From NCBI RefSeq assembly GCF_001949145.1, contig NW_019091356.1, forward strand, positions 1-64,000: a stretch of 64,000 nucleotides of DNA. Reading direction: 5' to 3'. A program made the translations under genes and the position numbers. The notes under the pieces were generated by a model. That model saw only the letters and a program-made list of their open reading frames with translations. It had not been told where the DNA came from and made no database searches. Origin of the DNA: Acanthaster planci (lineage: Eukaryota > Echinodermata > Asteroidea > Valvatida > Acanthasteridae). Shown here one piece after another: positions 51,101 through 62,614 of this stretch; within the stretch, counting starts at the first letter, position 1; every line of letters starts with the position of its first letter.

Positions 51101-54100
51101 ACTGCGTGGCTGGCTTGGGGGGCTCCAAGGGGTCTACACCGCCTGCTACCGAGGAAGCTGTAAAGTGGTTCGGGGAGGGTGACCGGGCGGGCAAGGGGGC
51201 AAAGCTAGGGTCATTGTGGCCCACCCAGACAGCTGTTGCTCCCATCGATTCAAGCTATGGATCTTGGGGCTCACGTCCCTAGTGAAGCCAGCAGGGACAG
51301 ACGCACTTTTGTTTCATGACTTGCCATCTGACAAGAAGGCAAAAATTTAAGCAGTTAGTTGTCATGGTGTGCTTCTCGCGTAAAAGCTGCAAATGTGGAC
51401 CAGCGATGTATCCTTCCACCAAGGAATACAAAATAGGTACTAGGGAGGGAAGAGATGTTTGTTGTGCTTGATTCGCCGTTTGTACCCAGAAAGGCATCGA
51501 ACTGAATACTTTCTAATGAGCTAAGAGGGTCTTTAGAGTGTAGATGGTGAGCACCAGTACGCATTATATATATACACACAATATTATTATGATGTAACTG
51601 GAGTTTTGTGCGAACTATTCACACGTTTAAATCAAACTATTCTAAATGTATGCACCTAAATGTATTAAAATGTAATAAACAAATACCTACAAAAGAGACT
51701 CACATTTTCCAATGCAGAGTTAAGTCACTTATTCTAAGTCATCCCATCAACTCATCTAAAGTTGGTTTAATCTTAAAAACATTGGGGTTTTGTTCTGAAA
51801 CTGAAAGCCTTAAAACCCTGTTCTATTTAAAATTGAAAAATTGGTATTATAGCAATAGTAAGGAACACTAACTGGCGAATTGACAATCATATCGGTCAAT
51901 TTAAACCAACTTTCAAATGAATAAGTACTGACACAATTTGAACATTTTGACATCCCGTTTTCTTATTTCATTATCTTTTCACTAAAATCAAACAATAACC
52001 GAGGTACAGAATACGGTTACCAATCATGGTAGTTAAGTTGATCTATTCTGAAATGACCGTCCAATCCCCACGATTCCTTTCTACCTCCTTCCTTAACTGT
52101 GAGTTGAACCCACAAGGAATATTTCCTCCATTGTCTGACAAACTGCATTGGAAAACCTAATTAAAAACCCTGTACGAATGAAAGTAATCCATGTCCTCAA
52201 ATCAAGAATGAAAGCAATAACGTTTCTCAGACAAAAAACAACATTAACAAGAGGGGGAAACAGAAATCTCGCGCCCTCATATTGGGATGACTCATATTGC
52301 GTTCTCCTAACTAGTCCCGCCCTTTTCAGCCTCCAAATCAAGCACACAGAGTAAGCGTCGGGCAGTATGAATAAATCAGTACAACACGCTCGGGTCTTAT
52401 ATACTGGAGGTGTGATTTATTGAGGCGTGTGCTAGCTCACTGGTTGGCGAAGTGATCGCTTTCAACCCTGGCCGCTTGCTAAGCAGTGGCGGTTTGGACA
52501 GCGAGTTAGAGCGCGACGGTGGAAAAGCACGGTACCTTGAACCGCGGGCCTGACATGGGGCCAGCCGGGCCGACCGCTAGACCCCTCGTCGTGACACCTC
52601 TCATTCTTTGTGGTGCACTATGTTGTCAAAAACATCAAGTTAACGACAGTAGGTGATGGATAGGCCTACTCTATATCATGACAGACTTCGTCGAGTCGTC
52701 AAATATTTAAAAGGATATGATGGGCCCCGATGTGCTCTTGAATGCATGGTTTGACGTTGAGAAATCGCGTGCCCAAGAAAAGAATGGGAGAAAAATAAAG
52801 AAAAGTTCTCAATTCCTACGATCAATCAGACATTATTTATGTAGCAGGAAACGTGTGTATTTGCATACAAGATACATTATTGAACTTGACAGAGGCTGGA
52901 ATAAACACAATTACGGCACTATGCCCCTAAAAAAATCAGCATGTTGACCTGTAACAAGCAAAGCGCCCAGAAAAAAGTGGATGAATGCTAGCCAAGTTGG
53001 TTGATCCTCTGATATACAGGATAATAATCCCGGTACAAATATTGTGCCCTCAGACGGTAACAACGGGCTCGCTTAAGTTGGTGAGAAGAAGAAAGAAGTA
53101 GGAACCTCTCATAAGAAATAATCATAAAATTAGCCTACATTTGATGTACATAGTTTTAAAACCTACGTTCAGTAAGGCTTTTACAGCTTTGAGGTTCGAC
53201 TGGCGTCTCCCCTCTAATCGACGCTTTGTTAGAAGCGGGGTATGTGCAGTGCTTGTTAACATCCAAACAGTAATGCTGCAACCTAACGGTAACTAACTAG
53301 TCAAAACCAAATTAAGACTTAAGTTTGCTTACCTGGTAATTCCCATCTTTATTTTTGACGAACCAAACAACAAATCTTCCCCTTGTTATTAGAGCGATTA
53401 ATGTAGTCATATAAAGCGACATTAATTATTATTTGCTAAGTTTACTAACTCCAAACAATTAAAACGGCAGGTTTTGTATCTTAATATTTCTAAGATTACC
53501 GTTACAGCAAAGTGAGTTCATGAGTGAACGTTCATATTAAAGATCGGGATCGACTGCGATCGGAAGAATTTTCACCTCGAGATATACACTTATCTAAAGG
53601 TTGTACGACGCTCTCCAACTTGATAGACACCATGGCATTGATATAACAGAGAAGGCAGGTTGGCAATCACAACCCCACGATAAACTACGCGTTTAAACTT
53701 TTTTCTCTAAAAACTTCTGTTCTCAGCTTACAATGAAATGTGTTGAAGATCGTCTTTAAATGTTGGGCGGTTTAACAAAATTAAATGTGTACCACAGAAA
53801 AGCAATTAGCGTTTGAACATATTCCCGAACGTATTTCGATGTAAATATCTAAACGCGTCTTGGGTTAAACGTGGTAAAAGTGCGTCTGTACAAAAAGTGC
53901 TTAAACTCTAACTGCCAGTTTTACAGCGTAGTGCGGCTGAGTAAGACATTTACTTTCGTACGTTTGAACGGGGCAATGAATACGGGAGTTTCACAATAGT
54001 ACGCCTCCAAGAGTTTGCAACGCGTTCACCGATCAGAATGTGCAAGATCTGTCGACCTTTTCCAAATGCGCATTGGGCCGACTGTTTGGGTCGATTGGGC

Positions 54101-57100
54101 GCACTGTTGTGAATCACCCGTATTAGTAAGAAAATAGTCCTTAAATTAATACTCCGCTGCGCGAAGGGATTCATGGTGGTGAAAGGTTCTGTACACAAAG
54201 CTAGCTATGGCAACGATTAGCCATCTGCATACCAACACATGACAGGTACTTCTGTATTTTTAATGAAACATTATTGTAGAGTTTTCAAGAGCAATTTCTC
54301 CTGAAGGAAGTTTTGACCTCTGGTTTTTATCCCGCAAGCAGCCAATAAAGGTTACTTATGGATTATTTATAGAAGATTATGTTTATGATGTATAAACTAT
54401 GAGACACATAAGTGTAACTGTAAATAGGAAAACAATCTGAAAATAAGGGTCCGCTCATCTGTCGGCACGCCCTCCCTCTGTTTTACGAACTATTATTTTA
54501 AAATCTTATTAGTGTACCGTGAACATTGTTATACTGTGAAATCTTTCTTAGGTTTGCAGCACTTATCCCCATAAGGTCACTTGAAATGGGTAATGCAGTT
54601 GTCTAAAGGTCAGACAAAAAATTCAAATCCATGACTGTATCACAAGCCTCATGCAGACTTTAGAGAAAGCACAACGAAAACTCGGAGTTCCAGCACTGAT
54701 CCAAAAAACACGGAAAACTAAAATCTTAAGATGTCACTGTCCCTTCTTATGTGAATCTTTATGAGTGATAACTGCCTGATTACCTCCTTTCTGCAGATGC
54801 CTGGTTGCAAATCTCTCCATTTGATGGATGTTAGCAATTAAAATGCAAATTAAGAAGCGGCTCGCTGTGAAGTCTCTATTTATTCGGCATGGAAAACATT
54901 TACAATGGATCATTGGGTCACCGCGGCTTCAAAATTACCATAAGTGCAGTGTGCTTGTTCTTTGATCTGAGCAACGACTTCAACATTTCGTATGTGCGAT
55001 GATTATTGACAAGAACGCCCAAGGAAGCGTGTTGTAGCCTCTTGCATATGGTAACAATCAACTGTTATATGCTTATCGTCTTAATCTAATTTACGTCAGC
55101 AAGTCCATGGCCTGATAAAATATGTCAAAGCTATGCATTACAACTTCACATATAGTTTTAGAAGGGTCAACCATTACAATTACTGATCAATCTAAAGATT
55201 TATTTACAAAATAATTTACTGGTTTCATTCAAATAAGCCTGAAGGTATATCTACTGAATTATAAAGACAGTGCTACATAAAATAGAGTTAGAAATGAGAG
55301 AAACAGCAATTTTCTTTAAACGGTTGCTGACAGTCTTACTATTTCTCTGTTTATTTTGTATTTATGCTCTACGTTATTTCATTCAAATTCAATGAGCGTT
55401 TATTTAAACGTCAAACACAAACTGGGAAAAACATCAGGGGAAGTAGGTCTAGCTGCCGTCGTTGTCCGCAATGCTGTAGGCCCTATTTATAAAGCAATTA
55501 CTACTTCGGAATTCAGTTCTGAATGAAATATAATGTCTTAGTTTTCGCATATACTAATGTATGTTTGTCCCTCCAGGCTGAACCAGTTACTCGTCAGCAT
55601 GAAGATTGTTAACTTCATCATGTAAGATGGAGAGAGCAATAATCACATTGTAATTATAACGAAGATGGCAACAGCCATAAATATCATCAATTCCCCGCAC
55701 GGTCCGCGTGGTTAACACGGCCAGCCAATACGCCGGGGATTGAGACCCAATACCCCGTGTCTTTCCCGCTCGCTGCCCCAGTGCGAAGGAAGGGTCCCTT
55801 CTCACCGAACGGTATCATAAACAGTGCCCGTTATTATCATTATCATACACCGGTACCTGAACTGTAACAACACACACAGGCAATATTAACTCCATAGACA
55901 TCTGTCCATAACTAATAGACTCGAACGGGCTCTATCACGGCTAAATCAACGGGGTAATGATGCGCAATATATTGACTCTTTCACTGGAGCGTTCTGGTTT
56001 TTGGCGGACTATATGCATTAGATGCCGGATCTTCACCGAGTAGATTCGGTCGAGTCTTTTCGCCGCTTCGGTCCAGTGCGTCACGTAGCGTAACTATCAC
56101 GGGCAGTAATTGCCTACTTCATCCCCCCATAACGAATAATAATGTCAACTGTTTCCAAATGACTTTACTAAGGAGTCACAGATGGTTTCATGATGGTCAC
56201 ACTTCTGTACTAACGCCTCGGCCGGAGAATTGATGAGACACTCTCTCAAGTGTTACCGCGTGGTTAAAAAGAGACTTAACTAGTTTGTTTAATATGAGCG
56301 AGACATTAATAATGCCGGGTAGTCATCTATCTTTGTAGTATTACAGGAAAGTTGCTTGAACGTATCATTCTGCGCTATAAAGTCAAGCAAAATGGGCTGG
56401 CATGGAAAATTTTGAAAGTGACCGACACCCTAAAGCAGCAATGAAATTGAGTTCGAAATTACGAAGGCGCAATCTGATTCAGGCGCATGAATCGTCATTC
56501 GTGTTCATTTGATGTTTAGCAATTTGGCGGTGATTCTTATACTGAGTTTTAGCAAAATTATTATCTTTAGCATCTTTAAAGACGGTGAACAATAGTGAGT
56601 CAGCAGAATGCATTCCAGTCTCTTGTTCACTGAACTGTGTCGGTATTCGTCACACGTGTACAGAAAGAAATCATTGCAGAGACAAATAGGCCTAACTTAT
56701 TATGCAAGAATAAGATAGTTCTTTTCCAAAAGGCCTAAACTGTATTATGATAAAAGAAGTACTTAACATATGTTACGGAACACAAGTTTTCAGGATTTTT
56801 TGAGAGTAAATTGTTTATGATTGCAATATTCACTTCAAGAAATTATAGGGAAGGTATAAAAGGCCAAAACGTACGTTAGTAATGTATATCGAAGGGAAAA
56901 CCAACAATGTATAAAGATCCGAACTTCCAATGAACTATTCACTTCACCAAACCTCGGTCTATTTGCCAATTTCAATTAAGGGTCAGACCTTCGTTCCAAT
57001 TTAAGTCGCAGACTAAGAGTATAAAGCTAATGTCGCGGTCTTAAAACTTTTTCCTGAGAAACATTTAATGTCGCGGAAATAGTCCTTTCCGCGAACTACA

Positions 57101-60074
57101 AACTGCGTCCCAGTATCGCTACAATCTGACCGACGCAGTGCCAAGAGGGTTAGACACGGCACGTCAATGCACAGGGCTAATTGTTTCTGATTCAAGGAAC
57201 GATGTTGCTGTTGATTGCAGGAAACAGTTTGTGCACCAAGTTTAGTTTGCCAATCATTGACTAAACTAGTCAGGGAATTCAGATGGCTGTGAAATCCTTA
57301 GCAGGATGAAAAAGTGGTTTTGCAAGAGAAGCCCTTTTAAATTTGATAATTGTTCTGTACCTTGTTCTAGTCCCTCTAGGAAATATGGTAATGTTGATTG
57401 TTGTACAGTTGCTGATTTTTAAAATAGCAAACATTCACATGTCCTGACGATAACTACAGTGCGTAATTTCTATTAAGACATTACTAAGACATTATTGATG
57501 ATTTCAAATAAGCCCAGGACATTTTGTGAGGAATTGGTGAGTTCTAGACGGCAAAGGCAAATGACAAGGCAAATGGCAGCTGGTTGTATTTGTTCTGATA
57601 AAAAATATCTACCAATACCTAAGTCAACATTGACGAAACGGATAGAAACTGTATTGTAAAAAATCGAGGCTTAATTGGGTAACCCAGTCTTAAGACAAAA
57701 TCTGGTGATTCACAATTGAGGCTTAATTGGGTAACCGAGTCTTAAGACAAAATCTGGTGATTCACAATTCTTAATATCAAGAAACTGTTTTACGTTATAT
57801 TTAGCTTTGTTTTTAAAGCAAAAGACTACACAAGAAAATGCTAGATTGCTACGAAGTAACCTACACCCCCCCCAAAAAGAAAAATCTACAAATCGACTGG
57901 ATAGCATGAGAATACATCGACATGAAGTGAGACAGCATGGGGCTTAATTTCCAGTCCGTTGAAATTCGTTGTTACGTCGAAGTTTAACGTTTGCTGCTAG
58001 TTCATCTTAGTGCTAAGCCCACACTCTTGTAGGTTTCTGAAATTCTCGCTAGATCCGAACTTGGAAGCACAATAATTATTAGACAAATAGCTAAATTTAA
58101 ACTTCCATTGGATGAAAAATACGTTTGGCGCAACACACCTGACAAATAAAACAATGATGGTCATTGGGAATGTTATTCCGAAATGAATAATGGACTGCAT
58201 GTGATTCTAAAAAGCCTAACGTCACATATTTGCAATTTATTTTTTGTATAAGAGATACAATGATACTGCAACAATGATACTGCAGCAATGAAACTTTGGG
58301 GCTCGACAAACTGACCACATGCTTTTTGCCCCGACAAACGATGCTGGCGTCTTGCCGAGATGCTCCCACGTCACAGATACGGAATCTACGGCGGAGGCAA
58401 ACGTGTATTTCTAAGAAAGGAAATTTCGTGAAGTCAAATTAAACAAATGTTATTAGGGTTTGATGACTATAAAAATGACTAATAATCGTGGAGGCAATAA
58501 TTCTATGAAACAGGTGATGGTATTCAACAAAGATCATTTCAAGACTGTATTGCTGTCTACAATAGGGTTTTGTAACTGATGCTGCTTAAAGTTAAACAAT
58601 CCTTTGTGTTTTTAATTCGATGACCTCATTTCGGATTGAGTAGCTGAAAGTCCACAAGAGGAAATCCAATTACGCTGCACAACGTACGACCAGATTTTTA
58701 TTTCTTTTTTTTGGGGGGGGGTAGGATGGGTGTCGCCAATCTAGCCAAATAATTGTGTAGAATTACATAATTACACTTGGTCCTACCAAGCGAGAATATT
58801 TTGAGTGATTATTTGCATGAAATCAGGACAAATTTTGTAATAGCACTGAAGATAAAAACTCACGAATAGAAAAATCTAGACAATGCCCTGATCAAACAGC
58901 ACAAAAGAGAGCAGAGTTCACAAAGTTCAATAAATGTATGAAAATCGTCCCTTGAAGTCTGCAATCGGGGTATAATTGAACATCTGTCGCTTTATCGGTA
59001 CAGTATTGTACTATCAGGTTTTATTTAAACCCCTTCACGAGAATTTTCTTATAACGTGCCGATCGACAAAAGAGGTTTCTCTATGAAAGATTGAAACATG
59101 GAACGTTTTGGAAACGACCTCGTGTGATTTGTGTTTCCGCACAACGCCAAGACAAGCCTGAGACCTAGGATGCTGGGATATTCACAACCGAAAACATCCA
59201 GTCAGAAGCCCTGGATCATTTCGTCAATTTGATAATGACGAAAGAAAGATTTCAGCTACGTATAGTAATTTCAAATCATTTCAATTCCAAAAAATATAAT
59301 TATGAATTGTACGTCATTTTATTTGTATTTGTTTGTAGCGCATGATGTCTTCGTAAGGTTTACGAAAAAGCACGCGAATGAAATTCAACGACTCGAAGAA
59401 TATAAAGTTAAAAAAATCAATGGAGAAACTTTGTCTTGTAACAGAACGCGTATCTGCTTTGCTAATTCACTGCAATTCTATGTAATACAGGGAAAGACGA
59501 ACTACAGTTCAAAAAAGGCATTATATCTTGGTATCTCTTTAGCATGCATGTATTAATGATTTTAGCAGACAAACACGGCTTTACACATCTTTGTCCACCA
59601 CTGCAATAATAAATGGAAATTCCTCTCAGCTTAAAATTTAATGTCCAACTGAATTTAATTCATTTGTGACTTTCGTAAATTGCTCATAGGATGTATTGTA
59701 TAATTGATCATTCAAACAGTAAGACTCTTACCAGAAGATGGTCTATCTGAGTACCGAGTACAATAAACCCAGGCTGGCCACTGATCTTGTTTCAATCCCT
59801 TCTCGTTCACTACTTCTCCTTTCCTCACTTTCCCAGTAGTTTTGGTTTGCTTAATCTCGTTATTATCGTCTCTTTTGCCTCCATCTTCTTCTCCTTCTTC
59901 TTCCTCCTCGTAAGTGCATCGTCCGAAGTCCGGACGGAGGATGTTGTCGATAAAGAAATTGGTGAACTTAGTCCGAATAGACAGATCGCTAGCCGACTCG
60001 TGTCCGCTGTCATCGTCGGCACTGCTGGCGCGCTTCTCGGCCTCACTGTCTTTCGACATGGCAGCTCCGATCAT
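48147..60074 (-). CDS. en: Engrailed homeobox transcription factor (2 exons, complete)
   Basis: Exon 1 is 60074-59732 and exon 2 is 48529-48147 on the minus strand, joined in phase 1 to 241 residues. ATG at 60074 has an in-frame stop about 30 bp upstream; a second ATG at 60059 is possible. All engrailed homology regions are present: EH1 ([14 protein letters not shown], the Groucho-binding repression motif in known proteins), EH2 ([17 protein letters not shown], which binds PBC cofactors), EH3 ([10 protein letters not shown]), the EH4 homeodomain ([20 protein letters not shown] to [15 protein letters not shown]50) and EH5 ([15 protein letters not shown]). A glutamate-rich run and a lysine-rich stretch fill the short EH1-EH2 linker. 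The 11.2 kb intron falls at SSG|PRTR. Engrailed is a nuclear repressor acting in ectodermal, neural and boundary patterning. Confidence 0.98.
49257..49292. repeat. C-rich and CA microsatellite
   Basis: A run of C followed by (CA)n with some interruptions (CAGACACACCCACCCACAC). Confidence 0.85.
54790..55015. promoter_or_regulatory. Candidate intronic enhancer of engrailed
   Basis: Within about 220 bp stand TTGCAAAT (54805-54812) and the perfect POU octamer ATGCAAAT (54843-54850), a pair of opposed SOX-like sites ACAATGG and CATTG (54902-54915), a TCF/LEF-type CTTTGATC (54960-54967) and TGATTATTGACA (55000-55011), which resembles a PBC/Hox plus TALE composite. Such sites are short and may occur by chance; the clustering in the engrailed intron is the argument. 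Confidence 0.35.
57666..57769. repeat. 52 bp tandem duplication in the engrailed intron
   Basis: Units at 57666-57717 and 57718-57769 both start GAGGCTTAATTGGGTAACC and differ at one base that I can see (ACCC against ACCG). This is a recent duplication. Confidence 0.93.
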
Positions 60075-61908
60075 TGGTTCTCGGAGTCTATCCCCATGCA
60101 GGTATTATGACTTCACGGCAACCTTCAGAGTTTCTTTTAGTCACAAAGTGGCAGCTACGTTTATCAAGAGTCAGGGTCGGCTCGACTGAGACTTAAGTGG
60201 ATGGGCAGAGCATATAGGCTTAGTTGTTAATCCAAATCGTTTGAGCACAGTGATCACCAACTTTGGTTACTTCCTTCGCACGTTTCAGTGATGCATTACC
60301 TGCTGGGTCAGTAGCCGATAACGTTGCTTACAAATATGAATGTAGACCGATGACCAACTTAAGATCAACTGACGTTTACTTTTATTATCGTTTCTTGTTT
60401 TCCCCAGAAAGTTTTATCTCGGAGATTCACGTGCTAAGTACACTTCTAACGTCATTTATCCCTAGCTATACCGTAATACCACTTGACGCTGCACATCCGT
60501 AAAACTCCACCTTTGTTGACGTTTTGCCGAGTTGTTTTCCAGTAAACAAAACAAAAACTACAAAATTGAACTCTGGATATGTCAATCAAGGAGGAGCGAG
60601 TTGATATTTATGATTTTTGTCACAGGTCAGAAATAGGTCTTTCACGAAGGGTCTCTTGCTAAGTGCACAATGGTCACTACCACGAACCTGCTGTTACGAG
60701 TCTTTCCTTGTTTTCGATCTAAACGTCAGATAGACTACAGAGACATAAGAACAGAAAAATCACCAGTTTGTCCATGGCAAAAATAATCCAGACGGTGTGA
60801 TGCGGCGTCGCCTGCGGCCGACCAGTCTTAACACCCCGCAGTGTTACCTCTCAATGCAGTACTTTGTACGGCACGAGCATCCGGGCGATCTTTGAGCGTG
60901 ACTTGCTATTATTGTGATCGCGTGTGTGCAGGAGTGACTTCGGCGGTTTAAGTTGCTAGCGTTGGTGCGATTCGAGGACAGTGAATGCTGTTTGGAAACT
61001 TGGTGTCACGTGGCTGGATCGGTGCCTCTTAACGCAGCCTTGAATGAGGGGCATCAAATTGTTAGTTATTATATACAGTACCTTCGTATAACCATCACAA
61101 AACAGTACGCCGGGTCATTAGATATCTGAAATTCAGCAGAGTTCCCTTGCGCCCAAAAATATTGTATATGCTCAAACGGACAAGGTGAACAAATCATAAC
61201 GAAATACTATTTGTTACAAATGTTACGGACTGAATTTCCGTAATAATAATCTTTGGTTGCGTTACAAAATCTGTAGCGCAGTATTATTTAGAAGCGTGCC
61301 GTATGATTGCAGGTTAGTCCATGTTCAAAAGAGATCTTTTGTGATATGCTGCAAAAATAATAGTTATGTTTGTTGTTTTGCTCGTTGTTTTGAAGCAAGG
61401 CTGTGTAAATGAGTAACTAGAAAACGATGTATTGATTTGTCCCTCAAACAACAGAATCACTCTTTGCTAACAATTTTAACTTAGCATTCTCGATTATTTG
61501 TGTTGGTTGAACTACACCACAGAAAAATACTAAGACGATTTTTTTTCACATTAAGATTGAAGGAAAGGTCAAGTTAGCATTGTAATTACGAACTGCCAAT
61601 TATTTAGGATTTAAACATTTTCCTAAAAAATACCAGTCCGATCAACGATACACACATCAACAGCTGAAATGTAAACGGGAAGAGTTTTGCGAAACAAATG
61701 AAAGCGACTGGTGGAGCAACTGTTTGCCTGTCATTACAATGAATTCCCACTTGGCCCGTTCGTCACTTTTTTGTTTCGTTGAAATTTCGGAGTCTGCACT
61801 TTCGACGGAGCTAAAGGTCGCTACAGATTAATCAATGTCCACTGCACTTGTACTTTGTTTCAACCTGATATAAAATCGCCAGTGCAAAGAGGAAGTGAAG
61901 ATTTGTAC

Positions 61909-61986
61909 CTCGATCTTCTCCTAAATTAACGAGTTCTAAAAACACTTGTTTGGCATCGTCAAGTGTTAACGTATTGCAATAGTTCT
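61909..61986 (-). CDS. Possible exon of an unidentified minus-strand gene
   Basis: On the minus strand a strong acceptor (CTTTTATTTTTTTTCAG) precedes 78 nt open in phase 1, ending in donor GTACAA. The peptide NYCNTLTLDDAKQVFLELVN then LGEDR looks like an amphipathic helical segment. Both borders are phase 1, so the exon could be included or skipped without shifting frame. I do not recognise the family, and no neighbouring exons were found, so this may be chance. Confidence 0.3.
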
Positions 61987-62366
61987 CTGAAAAAAAATAA
62001 AAGTCAAGACACGGGTCACTCTTTTTTAAATAGCACAACAGGGTGACGAAGATTGGTGTCGATGTTGTAAATTATATCGAAAACTAAAATAAAAGTAATG
62101 CCTAACACCAGGAAAACGAGTTTAAGTCACGTCATCGCTTAATATGATGCAAACATTCGCATTAATTATTGGGGACAAAGGCTACCACTCTGTGGCTCTC
62201 CAAGCACTGACGTACTTGTACTTGTTGGACCAATGTTCAACCACCCGAACATCATAACTATATTTCAAGCCCTTCAGTCATTGGTAGACTTAAGACCTCA
62301 ATTTTATGCTCCACGGGTATTGTAACGACTAATCTGTCTCACTTTAATGGCAAATAAGTGAATGTA

Positions 62367-62614
62367 GCAGTAAATGCTGAATCCAGACATTCGACGATTC
62401 ATGCTGTAGATACTGAATATTCAAACATTAAGCGATTGATGCTGTAGGCCTGAATGCTAAATATTCAAACATTGGGCGATTAATGCCGTAAATGCTAAAT
62501 TTGAAAATGAGGTGATTGTTGCTATTAATGTCAAATTCTAAGCTGAACTGTTGCTACAAATGCTACATTCTACCTTGACGGATTGATACTGTGGATACTA
62601 AAACTAAACTGAGG
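62367..62614. repeat. Degenerate minisatellite, about seven units
   Basis: Units of roughly 30-45 bp of the form GCTGTAAATGCTAAAT...ATTCAAACATTGAGCGATT repeat about seven times with much divergence and length change. Unit lengths are not multiples of three, so it is not coding. Confidence 0.8.

Larger units (their letters stand above)
48530..59731. other. Engrailed intron
   Basis: An 11.2 kb intron with no recognised nested gene. It holds a CA-rich microsatellite (49257-49292), a 52 bp tandem duplication (57666-57769), a cluster of transcription-factor-like sites (54790-55015) and low-complexity G and T runs near 58700. The frame at 50628-50999 is long but has no family resemblance. Confidence 0.6.

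Noticed and set aside
52428-52610. GC-rich segment with TAGCTCACTGG, resembling a tRNA A box
   Set aside because: No matching B box at the right distance and no cloverleaf could be drawn. At best a decayed tRNA-derived SINE.
55690-55800. GC-rich segment with GTGGTTAACACG and GGGATTGAGACCC, tRNA-like boxes
   Set aside because: The boxes only partly match consensus and no acceptor stem pairs. Not called as tRNA.
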